From DASYPQ01 sp036006425 (GTDB taxonomy: Bacteria; Planctomycetota; UBA1135; GCA-002686595): a stretch of DNA of 64,000 nucleotides. Below, one piece after another: positions 34,640 to 43,478 of the stretch. Below the pieces are notes generated by a model. The model did not search any database. It was not told where the DNA came from and saw only the letters and a list, made by a program, of their open reading frames with translations. A program made the translations under genes and the position numbers. The stretch is from contig DASYPQ010000019.1 in assembly GCA_036006425.1 (NCBI GenBank), positions 1-64,000 on the forward strand, in the 5' to 3' direction. Within the stretch, counting starts at the first letter, position 1; every line of letters begins with the position of its first letter.

Positions 34640-35875
34640 ATGAATCGGAGCGTGGTGCGGTCGGAATGGCTCGTGGGTGTGCTCGTGACCCTCGTTGCGG
34701 CGTGCGGAGGTTCCTCCAAGGCGTCGACTTCGGATTCCCAGGCGAATTCGCCGTCCGCGAAACCGGACGCGGCGTCGGCTCGCAACGCCGTCGCGTCCAC
34801 GGATCCGGCACCGAAATCCGCGCACGCACCCGCGCCCAAGGCACCTGCGCCCAAGGCGGCCGCGTCCGGGAAGCCGCCGGCGAGTGCTCCGGCGCAGGCC
34901 GCCCCTCCCGCTGCGCCGTCGAAGGCTCCGCTGATCTCGATCATCGATCTCCGCGATCGCCGCGACCTGTGGCCGACGAAGGTCAAGCTCACGAAGAAGG
35001 TCGGCTACTCGCCGACCGAGGTCTACAACCCCGGCCTCGAGCTCGACCTCGTCGAGATCGCGGCCGGACAAGTCCACCTCGACACCGGCAACGGGCTCAT
35101 CGAAGTCCCCGCAGCCAGCACCGACATCCTCGAGCGCGCGAGCAATCTCATGGCGAGCCTCTCGCCGGAGCAGCTCGCCGTCACGGCGAAGACGCTTCCC
35201 TCGCACCCCGAGCTCTGGCCCGTCGAGCTCAGCGTCGTCCGGCCGCTGAGCTTCGCCAACGGATCCAGTGTTCCCGCGGGGCGCACTGTCATCCTCCGCG
35301 CCTTCGAGGGCGAGCAGGTCAACGTCTACGACCGCACGCTCCGGACGTACTTCCCCGCAGCGATCAACGAGACGGACATCGTCGCGCGCGCCCGCGAGCG
35401 CGTGAAGCTCGACGCGAAGGATCGCACGCCGTTCTTCGTGCGCTCGATCGCCGCTGCGCTCGAGTCCTCCGGAGGCGCGCCGGCGGTCGAGAAGTCCGAC
35501 TACGTCCTCGTCTACGAGGCGCGCCTCGGCTGCGGGCGCTGCGCGCAGTTCCTGCCGGAGCTCACGAAGTTCTACGAGCGCATGAAGCCCGATCACCCCG
35601 GGTTCGAGGCCGTCTTCGTCAGCAACGATTTCACCGCCGACGACGCGAAGAAGCTCGAGGAGCGCGAGAAACTCCCCGGCCAGGCCGTCGCCTACGACCG
35701 CCGCCTCGAAGCCGCGGACCTCGGCACGAAGACGCAGAACGGCGACCTCCTGCCGCTCGTCTACGTCTACGACCGCACCGGCAAGCTCGTCACGCGCAAC
35801 GCGGCGAACGGCGGGAAGCCTTCGGCATCGGACGTGCTCGCGACGCTCGAGAAGAAGCTCGGGGAGAAGAAGTAG
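34640..35875 (+). CDS. Lipoprotein with thioredoxin-like C-terminal domain
   Basis: A 411-residue lipoprotein with lipobox LVAAC and a low-complexity Ala/Pro/Lys linker (about residues 25-95). The middle part (VKLTKKVGYSPTEVYNPGLE, AGQVHLDTGNGLIEVPAAST) is beta-rich and seems to hold two related SH3-like repeats. The C-terminal about 130 residues look thioredoxin-like: YVLVYEARLGCGRCAQFLPE carries a CGRC redox pair and is followed by VYVYDRTGKLVTRNAA, the usual cis-Pro/strand region. ATG 34640 is chosen over an in-frame ATG at 34616 because GAGGGG lies just ahead. It starts an operon that runs to the rhombosortase gene, so it may act in disulphide or surface-protein maturation; that is inference. 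Confidence 0.65.
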   Translation: MNRSVVRSEWLVGVLVTLVAACGGSSKASTSDSQANSPSAKPDAASARNAVASTDPAPKSAHAPAPKAPAPKAAASGKPPASAPAQAAPPAAPSKAPLISIIDLRDRRDLWPTKVKLTKKVGYSPTEVYNPGLELDLVEIAAGQVHLDTGNGLIEVPAASTDILERASNLMASLSPEQLAVTAKTLPSHPELWPVELSVVRPLSFANGSSVPAGRTVILRAFEGEQVNVYDRTLRTYFPAAINETDIVARARERVKLDAKDRTPFFVRSIAAALESSGGAPAVEKSDYVLVYEARLGCGRCAQFLPELTKFYERMKPDHPGFEAVFVSNDFTADDAKKLEEREKLPGQAVAYDRRLEAADLGTKTQNGDLLPLVYVYDRTGKLVTRNAANGGKPSASDVLATLEKKLGEKK

Positions 35876-35877
35876 CC

Positions 35878-37611
35878 GTGCTCGGCGCTTCGCTCGCCCT
35901 CCTCGCGGCGCTCGCGGTCGCGCAGGACGCCTCCGGGCCGAAAGTGGAGGAACAAGTCGTCGGTCCGGTGAAGCAGGGGAACCAGTACGCCGTCAGCCCG
36001 CACGGCGCCCACCTCGCCACCGTGATGCAGAAGGGAAGTCGCTTCGTCGTCGTCCTCGACGGCGTCGAGGGACCGAAGTTCGACGACGTCCTCTCGCTCG
36101 ACGGCGGCGCCAAGGTCCTCTTCAGCCCCGACGGCTCGCGCACGGCGTACGTCGGGCGCTCGGGACAGGAGTTCGTCGTCGTCGTCGACGGGAAGGAGCT
36201 CGTTCGCGTGGGCACGCCTCTCGACAGCTACGCCTCGTCGCCGGTGTCACAGCTCGCGTTCACGTCGAACAGCAAGCACGTGTGGTTCATGCAGCAGATC
36301 CACAAGTCGAACCAGCCCGCCGACAACTACACGTGCGTCGTGTTCGACGGCGTCGCCGGGTTCCCCGGGGGCACGGCGCCGGTTTTCAGCCCCGACGGCG
36401 AGCACTTCGCCTACGTCGCGACGAATCCGCGCGACGCGGCGCAGCAGACCGTCGTGCTCGACGGGAAGGCCGCGGGCTACACGGGCACCGACCCCAGGTT
36501 CACGGGAGACAGCCAGCACCTGCTCGTGCGCACGCAGATCCCGCTCCCGAACGGGCGCGGGCAGGCGCTCCAGGTGCTGCTCGACGGGAAGCCCTGGCTC
36601 AAGGCGGAGAACGCGGTGCTCTTCGTCGCGCCGGTCGGCGAGCTCGTCGCCGCCGCGGTGCAGCGCGGCTCGCAGTGGTTCCTCGTAGTCGGCGGAAAGA
36701 AGGTGGACAGCACCGAATCGGTCGGGATCTCGGAGGTCCACTTCAGCCCGGACGGAAAGCACTATGCGGCGCAGTGCGCGACGGCCGCGAGCACGTGCGC
36801 GATGGTCGTCGACGGCAAGAGGCAGCAGGAGTACGCGTCGGTCTCGAACGCGTCCTTCTCGCCGGACTCGAGCCACTTCGTCTACCACGCGGTGATGGGC
36901 GGCAAGACGTTCGTCGTCATCGACGGAGAGGAGTCCGACGCCTACATCGGCGTGCAGGAGTTCACGTTCGGCGCCGGGAAGCGGATCGCGTACCTCGCGT
37001 TCGACAACTACAACGAGCGCGCGGTCTTCGTCGACGGAACCGTGACGACGCAGAAGTCGCCGCAGGTCTCGGGCCTGATGTTCAGCGCGGACGGATCGCG
37101 GTACGCCTACCTCCTCGGGATCGGCAACGTCGTGAGCCCGGTCGTCGACGGCGCGGTGCAAGCCGACCTCAACGTGATGCTGCTCCGATCGACGATGGAG
37201 GCGGTGCCTCGGCAGCTGGTGTTCAGCCCGGACGGGAAGCACCTCGCCTTGTTCGGCGCGCCCGCGGGGAACATGGACGGGGCCGCGCGCGGTCTCATCG
37301 TCGACGGCAAGCGCGTGCAGTCGGGTCAGACGTTCTTCAATCCGACGTTCACTCCGGACGGGCACCATCTCGCGTGGATCCGGGCGGAAGGTCCGTCGAG
37401 TCGCACCACGATCTTCGTCGACGGCGCGCAGTGCGCGCAGTTCGATGCCCCCACGCAGATCGCGCCTTCGGCGAGGACCTGGGAGATGGGCGACGACGGC
37501 GTGCTCACCGTGCTCGGGCAGGACGGAGAGAAGATGAAACGCCTCCGCATCACGCCCTCCGCGGACGCGAGCGTCGAGGCGATGCTCGCGGGCGCGGCGA
37601 AGGAGCGCTAG
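35878..37611 (+). CDS. Exported beta-propeller (PD40/WD40-like) protein
   Basis: A 577-residue protein with a short signal peptide (LGASLALLAALAVAQ) after a GTG start, 2 bases beyond the thioredoxin-like lipoprotein stop and led by GGGGAGAAG. The rest is about ten blade-like repeats with the core FSPDG(S/K)xxAY followed by VVxDGK, for example VLFSPDGSRTAYVGRSGQEF, PVFSPDGEHFAYVATNPRDA and QLVFSPDGKHLALFGAPAGN. The repeated VVVDGKE / VVFDGVAG units point to a wide propeller or two in tandem. No catalytic motif is seen. Probably a periplasmic binding scaffold co-produced with its neighbours. Confidence 0.65.
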   Translation: MLGASLALLAALAVAQDASGPKVEEQVVGPVKQGNQYAVSPHGAHLATVMQKGSRFVVVLDGVEGPKFDDVLSLDGGAKVLFSPDGSRTAYVGRSGQEFVVVVDGKELVRVGTPLDSYASSPVSQLAFTSNSKHVWFMQQIHKSNQPADNYTCVVFDGVAGFPGGTAPVFSPDGEHFAYVATNPRDAAQQTVVLDGKAAGYTGTDPRFTGDSQHLLVRTQIPLPNGRGQALQVLLDGKPWLKAENAVLFVAPVGELVAAAVQRGSQWFLVVGGKKVDSTESVGISEVHFSPDGKHYAAQCATAASTCAMVVDGKRQQEYASVSNASFSPDSSHFVYHAVMGGKTFVVIDGEESDAYIGVQEFTFGAGKRIAYLAFDNYNERAVFVDGTVTTQKSPQVSGLMFSADGSRYAYLLGIGNVVSPVVDGAVQADLNVMLLRSTMEAVPRQLVFSPDGKHLALFGAPAGNMDGAARGLIVDGKRVQSGQTFFNPTFTPDGHHLAWIRAEGPSSRTTIFVDGAQCAQFDAPTQIAPSARTWEMGDDGVLTVLGQDGEKMKRLRITPSADASVEAMLAGAAKER

Positions 37612-37661
37612 GCTCTGCACCCGATCTCCGCTCGATTCCCGCGGAGAAGAGGGAGTTCGCC

Positions 37662-38567
37662 GTGAAGTCGATCTTCGTCCTCGTCTCGCTCCTCGCGCTC
37701 GGTTGTGCCGTCGAGCAGCGCCAGCGCAGCAACGCTCTCGAGTATCTCTATCCCGCCGGCGCGCCGGAGACGGCGCCGCAGGACGTGCAGATGCGCGTGC
37801 CCGTGCGCGTCGGGATCGCGTTCGCGCCCGCGGGCACAAGATCCTCCAGCTCGTCCATGGCAGGCGGCGCGAGCGTCGGACCTTTCGGGTCGGGCGCGCG
37901 GCAGAGCGATCCGTTCTCGGAAGCGCAGAAGCAGACGCTGCTCGCGCGCATCGCCGAGAAGTTCAAGGACCGCAAGGGCATCGCGCCGATCGACATCATC
38001 CCTTCGAGCCAGCTCTCGCCCGGCGGCGGATTCGCGGAGCTCGACCGGATCCGCAAGGGATTCGGCGTCGATCTCGTGATGCTGATCTCGTACGACCAGT
38101 TCCAGTTCAGCGAGAGCGGGAAGAGCTCGTGGACCTACTTGACGATCGTCGGCGCGTACCTCGTCGAGGGCGAGAAGAGCGAGACGCGGACGGTGATGGA
38201 CGCCGTGATCTTCGACATCGCGACGCGCACGATGCTCTTCCACGCGTCGGGAGTCGACAGCAACAAGGACACCGCGACGCCCGTCGACTTCAACACGAAG
38301 CTGCGCCAGTCGAGCGAGGCGGGCTTCGATCGCGCGGTCGACGATCTGATGGGGTCGCTCGACAAGGCGCTCGCGGGGTTCCAGGAGCAGATCGCGAGCG
38401 GGACGGTGCACGGCCCGGGCACGCCGGGTCTCGCGATGGTCGACCAGAAGGGAGAGGTGATCCCTGCCGGAGGATCGTCCGGAGCCGGTGCGCTCGGACT
38501 CGCCGACATCGGCGTCGTGGTCCTGCTGCTCGGCCTGCTCGTCACGGGAGCGTGGCGGCGCGCTTGA
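37662..38567 (+). CDS. Rhombotarget lipoprotein
   Basis: A 301-residue lipoprotein whose C-terminus is a rhombosortase processing signal. The lipobox is LALGC (Cys15). The body shows the rhombotarget pattern: NALEYLYPAG, VRVGIAFAP, FSEAQKQTLLARIAEKFKDR, GVDLVMLISYDQFQFSES, YLTIVGAYLVEGEKSETRTV and MDAVIFDIATRTMLFHASG. The tail has a GG motif (PAGGSSGAGALG) followed by a membrane helix IGVVVLLLGLLVTGA and WRRA, the GlyGly-CTERM-like layout cut by rhombosortases. GTG start with GGGAG six bases ahead. The next gene, overlapping by four bases, encodes the protease. Function beyond sorting is unknown for the family. Confidence 0.85.
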   Translation: MKSIFVLVSLLALGCAVEQRQRSNALEYLYPAGAPETAPQDVQMRVPVRVGIAFAPAGTRSSSSSMAGGASVGPFGSGARQSDPFSEAQKQTLLARIAEKFKDRKGIAPIDIIPSSQLSPGGGFAELDRIRKGFGVDLVMLISYDQFQFSESGKSSWTYLTIVGAYLVEGEKSETRTVMDAVIFDIATRTMLFHASGVDSNKDTATPVDFNTKLRQSSEAGFDRAVDDLMGSLDKALAGFQEQIASGTVHGPGTPGLAMVDQKGEVIPAGGSSGAGALGLADIGVVVLLLGLLVTGAWRRA

Positions 38568-39127
38568 CGCGAGCGCCGGTCGTCATCGCGTGTTTCGTGG
38601 CCGCGAGCGTCGCGGCGAGCGCGCTGCCCGGCGCGGCTGAATTCCTCGAGTTCGATCGCGCAGCGCTCGCGCGCGGACAGCTCTGGCGCGCCGAGACGGG
38701 GCAGCTCGTGCACTGGAGCGCGGCGATGGCCGCTCTCGACCTCGCCGTCGTCGGGATCGCGGGAGCGAGCCTCGAGCTACGCTCGCGCCGGATCGCCTGC
38801 TGGACGCTCCTCCTCGCCGTCGTGCTGGTCGGCCTCACGGTCCTCGTCGCACTTCCGTCGCTCGAGCACTACCGCGGGAGCTCCGGGGTCGGCTCGGCTC
38901 TCGTCGTCGCGCTCGTCGTCGACTTGATCCGGCGGGAACGCAGCGCCCCGCGTCGCGCTGTCGCCGCGGCGATCGGCGTCGTGTTCGTCGCGAAGCTCGC
39001 GTGGGAGCTCGCGACCGGCTCCGCTCTCCCGCTCGGACACCTCCCGCCCGGCGTCGCGGTCGTGCCGCAGGTGCACCTCGCCGGAGCGATCGCGGGGCTC
39101 GCGGCCTCTTTCGTGCGCGGCGCCTAG
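38564..39127 (+). CDS. Rhombosortase (rhomboid-like intramembrane serine protease)
   Basis: A 187-residue multi-helix protease of the rhombosortase group, predicted to cleave GlyGly-CTERM-like tails after export. Family marks: RGQLWRAETGQLVHWS (residues 37-52), then an acidic helix end ASLELRSRR, the nucleophile loop EHYRGSSGVGSALV (Ser107 in GxSG), and VPQVHLAGAIAGLAAS (His171), giving the Ser-His dyad. It follows the rhombotarget lipoprotein with TTG overlapping its stop (TTGA); a GTG at 38552 is an alternative start. The gene converges on coxD and the ends overlap by four bases. The lipoprotein next door is the obvious substrate. Confidence 0.85.
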   Translation: MTRAPVVIACFVAASVAASALPGAAEFLEFDRAALARGQLWRAETGQLVHWSAAMAALDLAVVGIAGASLELRSRRIACWTLLLAVVLVGLTVLVALPSLEHYRGSSGVGSALVVALVVDLIRRERSAPRRAVAAAIGVVFVAKLAWELATGSALPLGHLPPGVAVVPQVHLAGAIAGLAASFVRGA

Positions 39128-39408
39128 CTCATCCCGCGCGTGTCGAAGTCGGCCATCGTCAAGCCGATCATCAGCACGAGCCACAGGAACCCTGCTGCCG
39201 CGAACACCCACGTCAGGCGGCTCGAGTACTTCACGTGCATGAAGAAGAGGACGACGAGCAGCGCCTTGATCGCGGCGATCGTCAGCGCGACGACCGTGTT
39301 CATCGGCCCGAGATCCTGGAACGCGACGAACACCGTCAACGCCGTCCCGGCCATCAACGCGCCGAAGATCGTGAAGTACGTCTTCAACGGAACGACGTGC
39401 GGGCTCAT
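39124..39408 (-). CDS. coxD: Cytochrome c oxidase subunit IV (CoxD-like)
   Basis: A 94-residue inner-membrane subunit of the caa3 oxidase with three helices (YFTIFGALMAGTALTVFVAF, TVVALTIAAIKALLVVLFFM, VFAAAGFLWLVLMIGLTMAD). The AIKALLVVLFFMHVKYSS stretch is the hallmark of prokaryotic subunit IV. Its ATG overlaps the coxC stop (ATGA) and it is the last gene of the twelve-gene respiratory operon. It probably stabilises the CuB site region during assembly, as in other haem-copper oxidases. Confidence 0.88.
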   Translation of the reverse strand: MSPHVVPLKTYFTIFGALMAGTALTVFVAFQDLGPMNTVVALTIAAIKALLVVLFFMHVKYSSRLTWVFAAAGFLWLVLMIGLTMADFDTRGMS

Positions 39409-40091
39409 CCGTGGCGTCCGATCAGGTAGAGGAGCGGGAACAGGAAGATCCACACGAGGTCGACGAAGTGCCAGTAGAGGCCCGTCATCTCGAGCGCCGT
39501 GTGATGGCCCGGCGTGAAGTCGCCGCGCGCGGCGCGCCGCGTGATCCACGCCATCAGCCCGAGGCCGACCACCATGTGGAACGCGTGCAGCCCCGTCATC
39601 ACGAAGTAGAAGGAATAGAAGATGCGCGCGTGCGGGCCTTCCGCGCCGAACACGCTCACGTCGAAGCTCGGACCCGGCATCAAGTGGTCGACCCACTTGT
39701 GGTGGTACTCGATCGATTTGATCCCGAGGAACGTCGCTCCGAGCAGCATCGTCGCGATCAGGTACCCGATCTGCGGCTTCCATCGACCGATCTGCGCCTC
39801 GCGGATCGCGAGAGCCATCGTCAAGCTCGATCCGATCAGCACGGCGGTGTTCGTCGTCCCGAGCGCGACGTCGAGGTGGTGGCTCGCGAGCCGGAACGCC
39901 GCGGGGTAGAGGTTCCGGTAGACCGCGTAGCCCGTGAAGAGTCCGCCGAAGAACATCACTTCGGTGATCAGGAACGCCCACATGCCGAGGCGCGCGGCCT
40001 CGTGCTGCTGCGGCAGGTCCTCGAAGTGGTGCGCGAGTCCGGCCGCGTGGAGCGGCTGCGCGCGGCGCGCCGGCGTCGAGCTAGCGGACAA
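39405..40091 (-). CDS. coxC: Cytochrome c oxidase subunit III
   Basis: A 228-residue membrane subunit with about five helices. Family motifs: HHFEDLPQQHEAARLGMWAF, FGGLFTGYAVYRNLYPAAF, FLGIKSIEYHHKWVDHLMPG and, near the end, LHAFHMVVGLGLMAWI and EMTGLYWHFVDLVWIFLFPL with the conserved WHFVDxVW. The start is TTG 40091, inside the last eleven bases of coxA; no ATG or GTG is near. Like the other four oxidase subunits it is encoded at the downstream end of the respiratory operon. Confidence 0.9.
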   Translation of the reverse strand: MSASSTPARRAQPLHAAGLAHHFEDLPQQHEAARLGMWAFLITEVMFFGGLFTGYAVYRNLYPAAFRLASHHLDVALGTTNTAVLIGSSLTMALAIREAQIGRWKPQIGYLIATMLLGATFLGIKSIEYHHKWVDHLMPGPSFDVSVFGAEGPHARIFYSFYFVMTGLHAFHMVVGLGLMAWITRRAARGDFTPGHHTALEMTGLYWHFVDLVWIFLFPLLYLIGRHG

Positions 40092-41724
40092 CGTAGTCCT
40101 CCTCGTTCAAGTACGCCGTGTGGTACGCGTAGGCCTCCTCGGTGACGACCGGCGTCTCCTCGAAGTTCATCGTCGGCGGCGGCGACGAAGTCGTCCACTC
40201 GAGACCGCGCGCCGTGAACGGGTTCTTGCGCGCGACTTCGCCGTACTTCAGCGACCACACGAGGTAGCACATCGGGATCAGGTACCCGAGCCCGAGGATC
40301 GACGCGCCCGCGGTCGACAGCACGTTGAGGACCTGGAACTCCTCCGCGTACGCGTGGTACCGGCGCGGCATGCCCATGTAGCCGAGGATGAACTGCGGGA
40401 AGAACGTCAGGTTGAAGCCGCAGAACACGACGATCGCGGCGAAGCGCGCCAGGAACTCGGGATACATGCGCCCGAACATCTTCGGCCACCAGAAGTGGAT
40501 GCCCGCGAGGTACGCCATCACCGTGCCGCCGACCATGACGTAGTGGAAGTGCGCGACGACGAAGTACGTGTCGTGCACGTGCACGTCGAGCCCGAGGCAC
40601 GCGAGGAAGAGCCCGGTCAAGCCTCCGATCGTGAACACGCCGATGAACCCCAGCGCGTACAGCATCGGGGTCTTCAACGCGATCGCGCCCTGGTACAGCG
40701 TCGCGGTCCAGTTGAACACCTTGATCGCCGACGGGATCGCGACGAGGAACGACAGAATCGAGAAGACGAGCGCCGCGTACGGCGACTGGCCGCTGACGAA
40801 CATGTGGTGGCCCCACACGAAGAACCCGAGGATCGCGATCGCGATGCTCGAATACGCGACGAAGCTGTAGCCGAACACGCGCTTCTTCGCGAAGCACGCG
40901 ATGACCTCGCTGATGACCCCCATCGCCGGGAGGATCATGATGTAGACGGCGGGGTGCGAGTAGAACCAGAAGAGGTGCTGGAAGAGGATCGGGTCGCCGC
41001 CGATCGCCGGGTCGAAGATCCCGATGTGGAAGAGCCGCTCGAGCGCGAGCAGGAGCACCGTGATCGCGATCACCGGCGTCCCGAGCAGCATGATGATGCT
41101 CGTCGCGTAGTGCGCCCAGATGAAGAGCGGCAGGCGGAACCACGTCATGCCCGGCGCGCGCATCGTGTGGATCGTCACGATGAAATTCAGGCCCGTGAGG
41201 ATCGACGAGAACCCGGTGATGAACACGCCGATGCCGACGGCGAGCACGTGCGTGTTCGCGTACGTCGAGCTGTACGGCGTGTAGAACGTCCAGCCCGTGT
41301 CGACGCCGCCGGCTGCGACGGCGTACATCGTGAACAGTCCGCCGGTGATGAAGATGTACCAGGACAGGAGATTGAGCTTCGGGAACGCGAGATCGCGCGC
41401 GCCGATCATCATCGGGACGAGGAAGTTCCCGAGGACGCCCGGGATGCCGGGGATCAGGAAGAAGAAGACCAGGATCAAGCCGTGCATCGTGAACAGCTTG
41501 TTGTAGGTCTCCGCCTGGACGAGATCGCCCGCCGGAGTGAGGAGCTCGAGGCGCATGAGCACCGCGAAGAACCCGCCGACGAAGAAGAAGAAGGAGATCG
41601 AGATCAGGTAGAGGATCGCGATCCGCTTGTGGTCGATGGTCAGGAGCCAGGACTTCCACGAATAGTCCGTGTTGAGGTAGTTCTCCGGCGCGCGCGCAGG
41701 CGCAGTCGTCGTCGCGGTGCTCAT
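40081..41724 (-). CDS. coxA: Cytochrome c oxidase subunit I (A2-type)
   Basis: A 547-residue catalytic subunit with twelve helices carrying haem a, haem a3 and CuB. The haem a ligand lies in KLFTMHGLILVFFFLIPGIP; the CuB/cross-link site is WFYSHPAVYIMILPAMGVIS (His-Tyr pair); two further CuB His are in the LLGTPV region and the haem a3/a His pair is HDTYFVVAHFHYVMVGGTVM. The D-channel Glu is replaced by the YSHP motif, which marks the A2 subfamily, as in caa3 oxidases such as that of Thermus. It overlaps coxB by four bases. Confidence 0.93.
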   Translation of the reverse strand: MSTATTTAPARAPENYLNTDYSWKSWLLTIDHKRIAILYLISISFFFFVGGFFAVLMRLELLTPAGDLVQAETYNKLFTMHGLILVFFFLIPGIPGVLGNFLVPMMIGARDLAFPKLNLLSWYIFITGGLFTMYAVAAGGVDTGWTFYTPYSSTYANTHVLAVGIGVFITGFSSILTGLNFIVTIHTMRAPGMTWFRLPLFIWAHYATSIIMLLGTPVIAITVLLLALERLFHIGIFDPAIGGDPILFQHLFWFYSHPAVYIMILPAMGVISEVIACFAKKRVFGYSFVAYSSIAIAILGFFVWGHHMFVSGQSPYAALVFSILSFLVAIPSAIKVFNWTATLYQGAIALKTPMLYALGFIGVFTIGGLTGLFLACLGLDVHVHDTYFVVAHFHYVMVGGTVMAYLAGIHFWWPKMFGRMYPEFLARFAAIVVFCGFNLTFFPQFILGYMGMPRRYHAYAEEFQVLNVLSTAGASILGLGYLIPMCYLVWSLKYGEVARKNPFTARGLEWTTSSPPPTMNFEETPVVTEEAYAYHTAYLNEEDYVVR

Positions 41725-42677
41725 CGTCGATCCTCCGCGCCGGCGGCGGGCGCCTTGAGCGTCTTGATGTAGGCGACGAGCTGGAGGATCTGCTCCTCAC
41801 CGAGCTGCCCTTCGTACGTCGGCATGAGCGGCTGGAAGCCCTTCGTCACCTTCGCGAACGGCCGGAGGATGGACTCGCGGATGTACTCCTCGTTCGCGAC
41901 GGTCTCGCCGCCGCCTTCGAGCGCGACTTGCCGTCCGAAGAGCCCGACGAGCGAAGGTCCGCGCGCGTCGGGCGGTTCCTTGTGGCACGTGTCGCAGCGC
42001 TGGCTCTCGAACAGCTTCCTGCCGGCGACCTCGAGCGGCTCGTCGGCCGCGGCGCCGGAGAGCCAGCGCTCGTAGTCCTGCGGCTCCATCACGTAGACGT
42101 GGCCGATCATCTCGCTGTGCTTCGTGCCGCAGTACTCCGCGCAGAAGAGGTGGTAGACGCCGGTCTTCGTCGCGCGGAACCACATCCTCGAGTAGCGGTT
42201 CGGCAGCACGTCCTGCTTCACGCGGAACGCCGGCACGTAGAAGCTGTGGATCACGTCCTCGGACGTCATCGTGAGGCGCACCGCCTGCCCGACGGGGATG
42301 TGGAGGTTGTTGATCTCGCGCTGCCCGGTCGGGTGCTGGAGCTTCCACATCCATTGTTTCGCGACGACGTAGACGTCCGTCGCGTCCGCGGGCGGGATCG
42401 ACTCGGCGAAGAAGATCCTCGCGCCCCACACGAAGATGATCATCGTCAGACCGAGCGGGATGATCGTCCACGCGAGTTCGAGCGGCAGCGACCCTTCGAT
42501 CGGCGTTCCGCGCTTGCGCAGCGGCGTCCCGCGGTACTTGAAGGCGAATACGACGATCAGCGCGCAGATCAGGACCCCGAAGAAGATGCTCAACCCGATC
42601 AGGAAGAAGAACACCGCGTCGACGCGGCCCGAGACCGAGGAGGCGCTGTCCGGGAAGAGGGGGAAGTCCTGCCACAT
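41721..42677 (-). CDS. coxB: Cytochrome c oxidase subunit II with fused cytochrome c (caa3)
   Basis: A 318-residue subunit that takes electrons from complex III. It has two N-terminal helices (FFLIGLSIFFGVLICALIVV and LAWTIIPLGLTMIIFVWGAR), a cupredoxin domain with the CuA site (HSFYVPAFRVKQ, then HLFCAEYCGTKHSEMIGHVY) and a C-terminal cytochrome c with CDTCH and an axial Met in GFQPLMPTYEGQLGEEQILQ. The haem c fusion defines the caa3 type, so no free cytochrome c is needed between ActE/ActA and this subunit. It follows the SCO1 gene by 6 bases. Confidence 0.93.
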   Translation of the reverse strand: MWQDFPLFPDSASSVSGRVDAVFFFLIGLSIFFGVLICALIVVFAFKYRGTPLRKRGTPIEGSLPLELAWTIIPLGLTMIIFVWGARIFFAESIPPADATDVYVVAKQWMWKLQHPTGQREINNLHIPVGQAVRLTMTSEDVIHSFYVPAFRVKQDVLPNRYSRMWFRATKTGVYHLFCAEYCGTKHSEMIGHVYVMEPQDYERWLSGAAADEPLEVAGRKLFESQRCDTCHKEPPDARGPSLVGLFGRQVALEGGGETVANEEYIRESILRPFAKVTKGFQPLMPTYEGQLGEEQILQLVAYIKTLKAPAAGAEDRR

Positions 42678-42683
42678 GGCCGG

Positions 42684-43478
42684 TCAGGCCCCCGCCTGCA
42701 GGCGCGACGCGCCGCGGTCGCGGCGCAGCATGATCCAGAGGAACGTCCCGATCGCCGCGATCGTCAGCACGCCGAGGGCACGGATCGCGTTCAGGATCGC
42801 GAAACCGTACCGGCCGGTCGCGGGATCGTAGTGGTAGCAGAGGAGGAGGATCTGGTCGACGAGCGTGCCGATGCGCTCCTCGGACGATTCGACGAGCGCG
42901 AGGCGCATGTCGCTCGCCGAGTGCTCGAGCCCGTAGAAGTAGCGCGACGCGACGCCTTTCGGCGTCAGCACGACGAAGCCACTCGCGTGCGCGAACTGGC
43001 CGGACGCAGGGTCGTAGAGGTAGCGGAACCCGACTTCGTCGGCGAGCCGGCGGATCGAAGTCTCGGGGCCGACGAGGAAGTGCCAGCCGTTCGGCCCGCT
43101 CGGCTTCCCGTAGTCTGTGACGACGTTCGCCTTCTTCGCCGCGGCGAGGTCGCTCGTCTCCTTCGGATCGATGCTGACGACGACGACGTCGAAGTCCTTC
43201 CCGGGCTCGAGGCTGACGCCCCGGAGCACGCGCACGATTCCGTTGAGGACCTGCGTGCAGAGCATCGGGCACTTGTAGTAGACGAGCGCGAGGACGACGG
43301 GCCGGTCGCCGAACGAGTCGCCGAGCCGGACGTCCGCGCCGTGCTCGTCGACGAAAGGGAGATCGAGCGAGACCTGCGCGCCGAGCTTCTGGTCGATGCC
43401 GACGTCGCGCACGACCTTCACGGCGTCCTGGGCGGGCGCGGCGAGCATCGCGAGCGCGAAAAGGGCGGCGAACTTCAT
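42684..43478 (-). CDS. SCO1/SenC-family copper chaperone
   Basis: A 264-residue thioredoxin-fold protein that delivers or reduces copper for the CuA site of subunit II. After a signal peptide (LFALAMLAAPAQ) it has PVVLALVYYKCPMLCTQVLN with the copper/redox CPMLC pair, and a later GPNGWHFLVGPETSIRRLA with the conserved His. A C-terminal membrane anchor (NAIRALGVLTIAAIGTFLWI) ends the protein. The location, between the complex III and oxidase genes, is the usual one in these operons. ATG overlaps the upstream stop by four bases. Confidence 0.88.
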   Translation of the reverse strand: MKFAALFALAMLAAPAQDAVKVVRDVGIDQKLGAQVSLDLPFVDEHGADVRLGDSFGDRPVVLALVYYKCPMLCTQVLNGIVRVLRGVSLEPGKDFDVVVVSIDPKETSDLAAAKKANVVTDYGKPSGPNGWHFLVGPETSIRRLADEVGFRYLYDPASGQFAHASGFVVLTPKGVASRYFYGLEHSASDMRLALVESSEERIGTLVDQILLLCYHYDPATGRYGFAILNAIRALGVLTIAAIGTFLWIMLRRDRGASRLQAGA

